Source: an uncultured Ellagibacter sp. (lineage in GTDB: Bacteria; Actinomycetota; Coriobacteriia; Coriobacteriales; Eggerthellaceae). Taken from it: a stretch of DNA of 5,951 nt. The position numbers and the translations under genes were made by a program. The notes beneath the pieces are model-generated. The model saw only the letters and a program-made list of their open reading frames with translations. It was not told where the DNA came from and did no database searches. Positions 5,640 through 5,951 of this stretch are shown piece by piece. The stretch is from contig CAKTSW010000098.1 of assembly GCA_934613165.1 (NCBI GenBank), forward strand, positions 1-5,951, given 5' to 3'. The number at the start of each line of letters is the position of its first letter. The first letter of the stretch is position 1.

Positions 5640-5951
5640 CTAGAAAAGCGACTGCTGCGTGAACGCGGTGCAGAAAGATGCCCGATGGATGGGGCACAGT
5701 CCCACTCGCTTGATGGCGTCGATGTGCGCGGGGCTCGCATAGCCCTTGTTGTCGGCGAAGCCGTATTCGGGGTACTCCTCGTCGTAGCGACACATGAGCG
5801 CGTCCCTCTCGACTTTCGCGACGATGGAGGCGGCGGCGATCGACGCGCATTTCCCATCGCCCTTGACGACGTTCGCCTCGCGCGGGTCGAGATGGAGCGG
5901 GTTGCCGTCGAGAAACACGACATCGACGCTTACGCCCTGGCGTTCGACGTC
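5640..5951 (-). CDS. rnhB: Ribonuclease HII, C-terminal part (5' end off window)
   Basis: RNase HII cuts RNA in RNA-DNA hybrids and 5' of single ribonucleotides in duplex DNA, starting ribonucleotide excision repair; cytosolic and metal-dependent. The window holds the last 103 codons, from Asp-Val-Glu at the right edge to TAG (5642-5640). Two of the four acidic catalytic residues are visible: Asp15 of the fragment (VVFLDGNPLH) and Asp32 (NVVKGDGKCA). The family signature SIAAASIVAKVERD follows, then YGFADNKGYASPAHIDAI and the C-terminal GLCPIHRASF. The first two catalytic residues (the DE pair of the N-terminal motif) lie outside the window. The frame is open to the edge, so the GTG at 5918 is not the real start. 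The gene ends before a strong hairpin terminator, so it probably closes its own transcription unit, with yraN starting a new one 236 bp on. Confidence 0.95.
   Translation of the reverse strand, partial: DVERQGVSVDVVFLDGNPLHLDPREANVVKGDGKCASIAAASIVAKVERDALMCRYDEEYPEYGFADNKGYASPAHIDAIKRVGLCPIHRASFCTAFTQQSLF

Overview
The window is GC-rich bacterial chromosome. It carries six protein genes, all on the minus strand, so transcription runs from the right edge (5951) to the left edge (1). In transcription order they are: the 3' part of rnhB (RNase HII), yraN (UPF0102 nuclease-like protein), comM/yifB (Mg-chelatase-like AAA+ ATPase), dprA (DNA-processing protein A), trmFO (folate/FAD-dependent tRNA U54 methyltransferase), and a XerC-type tyrosine recombinase that runs off the left edge a few codons before its stop. 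No RNA gene, insertion sequence, CRISPR array or prophage is visible.

The order rnhB-yraN-comM-dprA is typical of Actinobacteria, while trmFO followed by xerC/codV is typical of Firmicutes. High GC combined with this mixed order points to Coriobacteriia (Eggerthellaceae or relatives). This is an inference from gene order and composition, not from a marker gene.

Layout: rnhB ends at 5640 and is followed by a strong intrinsic-terminator hairpin (5576-5614). A 236-bp intergenic region (5404-5639) holds that terminator and a second, nested set of inverted repeats (5470-5537) that could be a structured leader upstream of yraN. yraN, comM and dprA are tightly coupled (1-nt and 4-nt overlaps). An 86-bp gap, with a consensus ribosome binding site, precedes trmFO. 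The xerC start lies inside the trmFO 3' end (14-nt overlap).

Functionally, five of the six genes concern nucleic-acid maintenance: ribonucleotide removal (RnhB), a predicted nuclease (YraN), branch migration of recombination intermediates (ComM), loading of RecA on incoming single strands (DprA) and chromosome dimer resolution (XerC). TrmFO modifies tRNA. ComM with DprA is a competence/recombination pair, but these are conserved housekeeping families and no clearly new system is visible. The points most worth a second look are the structured intergenic region, the short-headed DprA with a Gly/Ala-rich linker, and the direct dprA-trmFO junction without topA.
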